A stretch of 64,000 nucleotides of DNA, taken from NCBI GenBank assembly GCA_947493215.1, contig CANLQE010000004.1, forward strand, positions 248,001-312,000, given 5' to 3'. This DNA is from an uncultured Sphingomonadaceae bacterium. GTDB lineage: Bacteria; Pseudomonadota; Alphaproteobacteria; Sphingomonadales; Sphingomonadaceae. Every line of letters begins with the position of its first letter. Positions within the stretch are counted from its first letter, which is position 1. This document shows positions 62,771-64,000 of the stretch, one piece after another. The notes beneath the pieces were generated by a model that was not told the DNA's origin, made no database searches, and saw nothing but the letters and a program-made list of their open reading frames with translations. Both the position numbers and the translations under genes were made by a program.

Positions 62771-64000
62771 TTAGCATCCATCTTTCTTTGAGACCTTGCA
62801 GTTGCTTCTCGTCACGGTAATCTTCGCGCCTTTCGTTGGCTTCTCTCCGGGTTTAGGCCCTACTTTAAACTCTCCTTTTTTGTCACCACTATGATTTGTC
62901 CTGCTCTTTTGAAATATCTCGTTTGTTTTTTTATTTTTAAACCCTTGCCCACCAGGAAGCTTTACAAATCCTTCCGGCATCTTGTCTGGAGTGGCTACTT
63001 TGTCACCTATTTTACTTTTCGACACCTTTTTACTTAGCAGCTTTCCTCCCTTTTGTATTACTTTCGCCGGCTTAAAAGCAGTCGTGACGACAGCAGCCGC
63101 AATTCCAACAGCGCTGGGGTTCTCATATGCTTCGATTGCATCTTCGGTGAAGAAATCAAAAATTCCCTGTCCGATGTCTACTACCAAATTGATGTTGTGA
63201 TCAACATTTGCGTCACCAGAGATAACCAATCCTTCTTCTCCACTAGGATCAATCCGCCCAACCGGGTCATTCCCAACATATGCGTAGAGATTATACTGAT
63301 CCTCATACCCAATCGGATCGGTCTGCAGGAACCGTCCCAGATAAGGCGAGTAGGCCCGCGCCTTATAGTGGTAGAGGCCCAGTTCCGGGATGAGTATCTG
63401 GCCGGTATATTGGAACCGTCCGATATTGGTGTCATTGGGAATGCCATAGGCATCATAGGCATTGACCGCGATTGCATTGCCACTTGCATCTGTGATCGCA
63501 GAGATGCTGCCCTGCCAGTTGGCGAACAGATGGCGGCGCGTGGTGCTGCTCACCGTGCTGCCATCATACCAGACGAGCGGTTGATCGACACCATTGCCAT
63601 GCACATAACGGGCTTTCACCGCTCCGGTGCTGGTATATTCCGCGACCAGTGCATCGCCATCATAGAGGAACCTTGTGGTGGTCGCCGCGCTGCCGCCATT
63701 GACCTCATGGAGCCGGCCCAGCGGATCATAGGTCAGCGTCGCGTTCTTGGCACCGCTGGCACTGATCAGGCGGTTTTCTGTGTCATAGGTAAAGGTCACC
63801 GCGCCATCGCTGGTGAGATTGCCATTGGCATCATAGGTAAAGGCCGCTGGCCCCGCCTGCGTATATTGGTTGAGGCCGTTGACATTATAGTTGCGGTTTA
63901 CGTCATAGTGAGCGGTGTTGGCGTAGAGATTGTTGGAGGTTGTGCGTGATTTGATCTGGTTGGCAGGTGTGTAGGCGAAGGCAAAAATATTGTCCTGGGC
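62771..64000 (-). CDS. RHS-repeat protein with variable C-terminal tip (5' end outside window)
   Basis: The frame is open to the window edge, giving 409 visible residues. YD repeats ([44 protein letters not shown]) lead to the RHS core [40 protein letters not shown], then the usual junction DPSGEE. About 150 residues beyond it are variable and AT-rich: a hydrophobic stretch ([14 protein letters not shown]), then a basic tip with [20 protein letters not shown] and two cysteines at the end ([11 protein letters not shown]). RHS tips of this kind are generally polymorphic toxins used between bacteria. I cannot name the toxin fold. Confidence 0.9.
   Translation of the reverse strand, partial: AQDNIFAFAYTPANQIKSRTTSNNLYANTAHYDVNRNYNVNGLNQYTQAGPAAFTYDANGNLTSDGAVTFTYDTENRLISASGAKNATLTYDPLGRLHEVNGGSAATTTRFLYDGDALVAEYTSTGAVKARYVHGNGVDQPLVWYDGSTVSSTTRRHLFANWQGSISAITDASGNAIAVNAYDAYGIPNDTNIGRFQYTGQILIPELGLYHYKARAYSPYLGRFLQTDPIGYEDQYNLYAYVGNDPVGRIDPSGEEGLVISGDANVDHNINLVVDIGQGIFDFFTEDAIEAYENPSAVGIAAAVVTTAFKPAKVIQKGGKLLSKKVSKSKIGDKVATPDKMPEGFVKLPGGQGFKNKKTNEIFQKSRTNHSGDKKGEFKVGPKPGEKPTKGAKITVTRSNCKVSKKDGC

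Overview
The window reads as chromosomal DNA of an alphaproteobacterium, most probably a marine member of the Sphingomonadales (Sphingorhabdus/Parasphingorhabdus-like). The basis is the gene content: hflKC followed by a Do protease, a TorF-type porin, an alphaproteobacterial HNH protein, an egtBD pair without egtC, and a sodium symporter paired with a DUF4212 subunit. The base composition looks moderate in GC. The genus is inference; no rRNA or tRNA gene was seen.

Layout. 1-5.2 kb: envelope proteolysis (end of hflK, hflC, an NTF2-like gene, a DegP/DegQ-type protease) and a HerA-like ATPase. 5.2-14.8 kb: housekeeping and detoxification genes (thioesterase, two GST-fold proteins, queF, a proline-rich membrane protein, a PhrB photolyase remnant, sseA, metC, an MscS channel, a TorF-like porin). 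14.9-31.1 kb: a peptide-type ABC importer with no binding protein, an epoxide hydrolase, 3-hydroxyacyl-CoA dehydrogenase, a DUF1176 protein, ergothioneine synthesis (egtB-egtD), cobalamin adenosyltransferase, gluQ, an HNH protein, PEP carboxylase and a two-part Na+/solute symporter. 31.4-34.9 kb: TetR regulator, SCP-x-type thiolase and carotenoid oxygenase.

35.2-58.3 kb holds the outstanding locus, all on the minus strand: a type I secretion pair (HlyB-like exporter, HlyD-like adaptor), then a Sel1-repeat lipoprotein, an FGE/sulfatase-modifying-factor-like lipoprotein, a 5,725-residue RTX protein and a HlyC-type toxin acyltransferase. The RTX protein joins an N-terminal glycine-zipper hydrophobic segment, about 2,850 residues rich in RTX nonapeptides, about eight cadherin-like modules and a C-terminal calcium-loop region. 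A 15-bp dyad (CATCC-N5-CGGATG family) lies 131-133 bp upstream of the first gene of each half of the locus, which suggests common control. The likely sequence of events is acylation by HlyC, export by HlyB/HlyD plus a TolC encoded elsewhere, and folding in external calcium. The two lipoproteins have no obvious place in the known hemolysin scheme and are the most novel part.

58.3-64 kb is accessory DNA: hairpins, 22-bp-spaced direct repeats, a ParB-domain/adenine-type DNA methyltransferase with a DUF5681 partner, an RHS remnant, a broken RAYT/IS200-like transposase with REP-like repeats, and the 3' end of an RHS-repeat protein whose variable C-terminal tip overlaps a small probable immunity gene.
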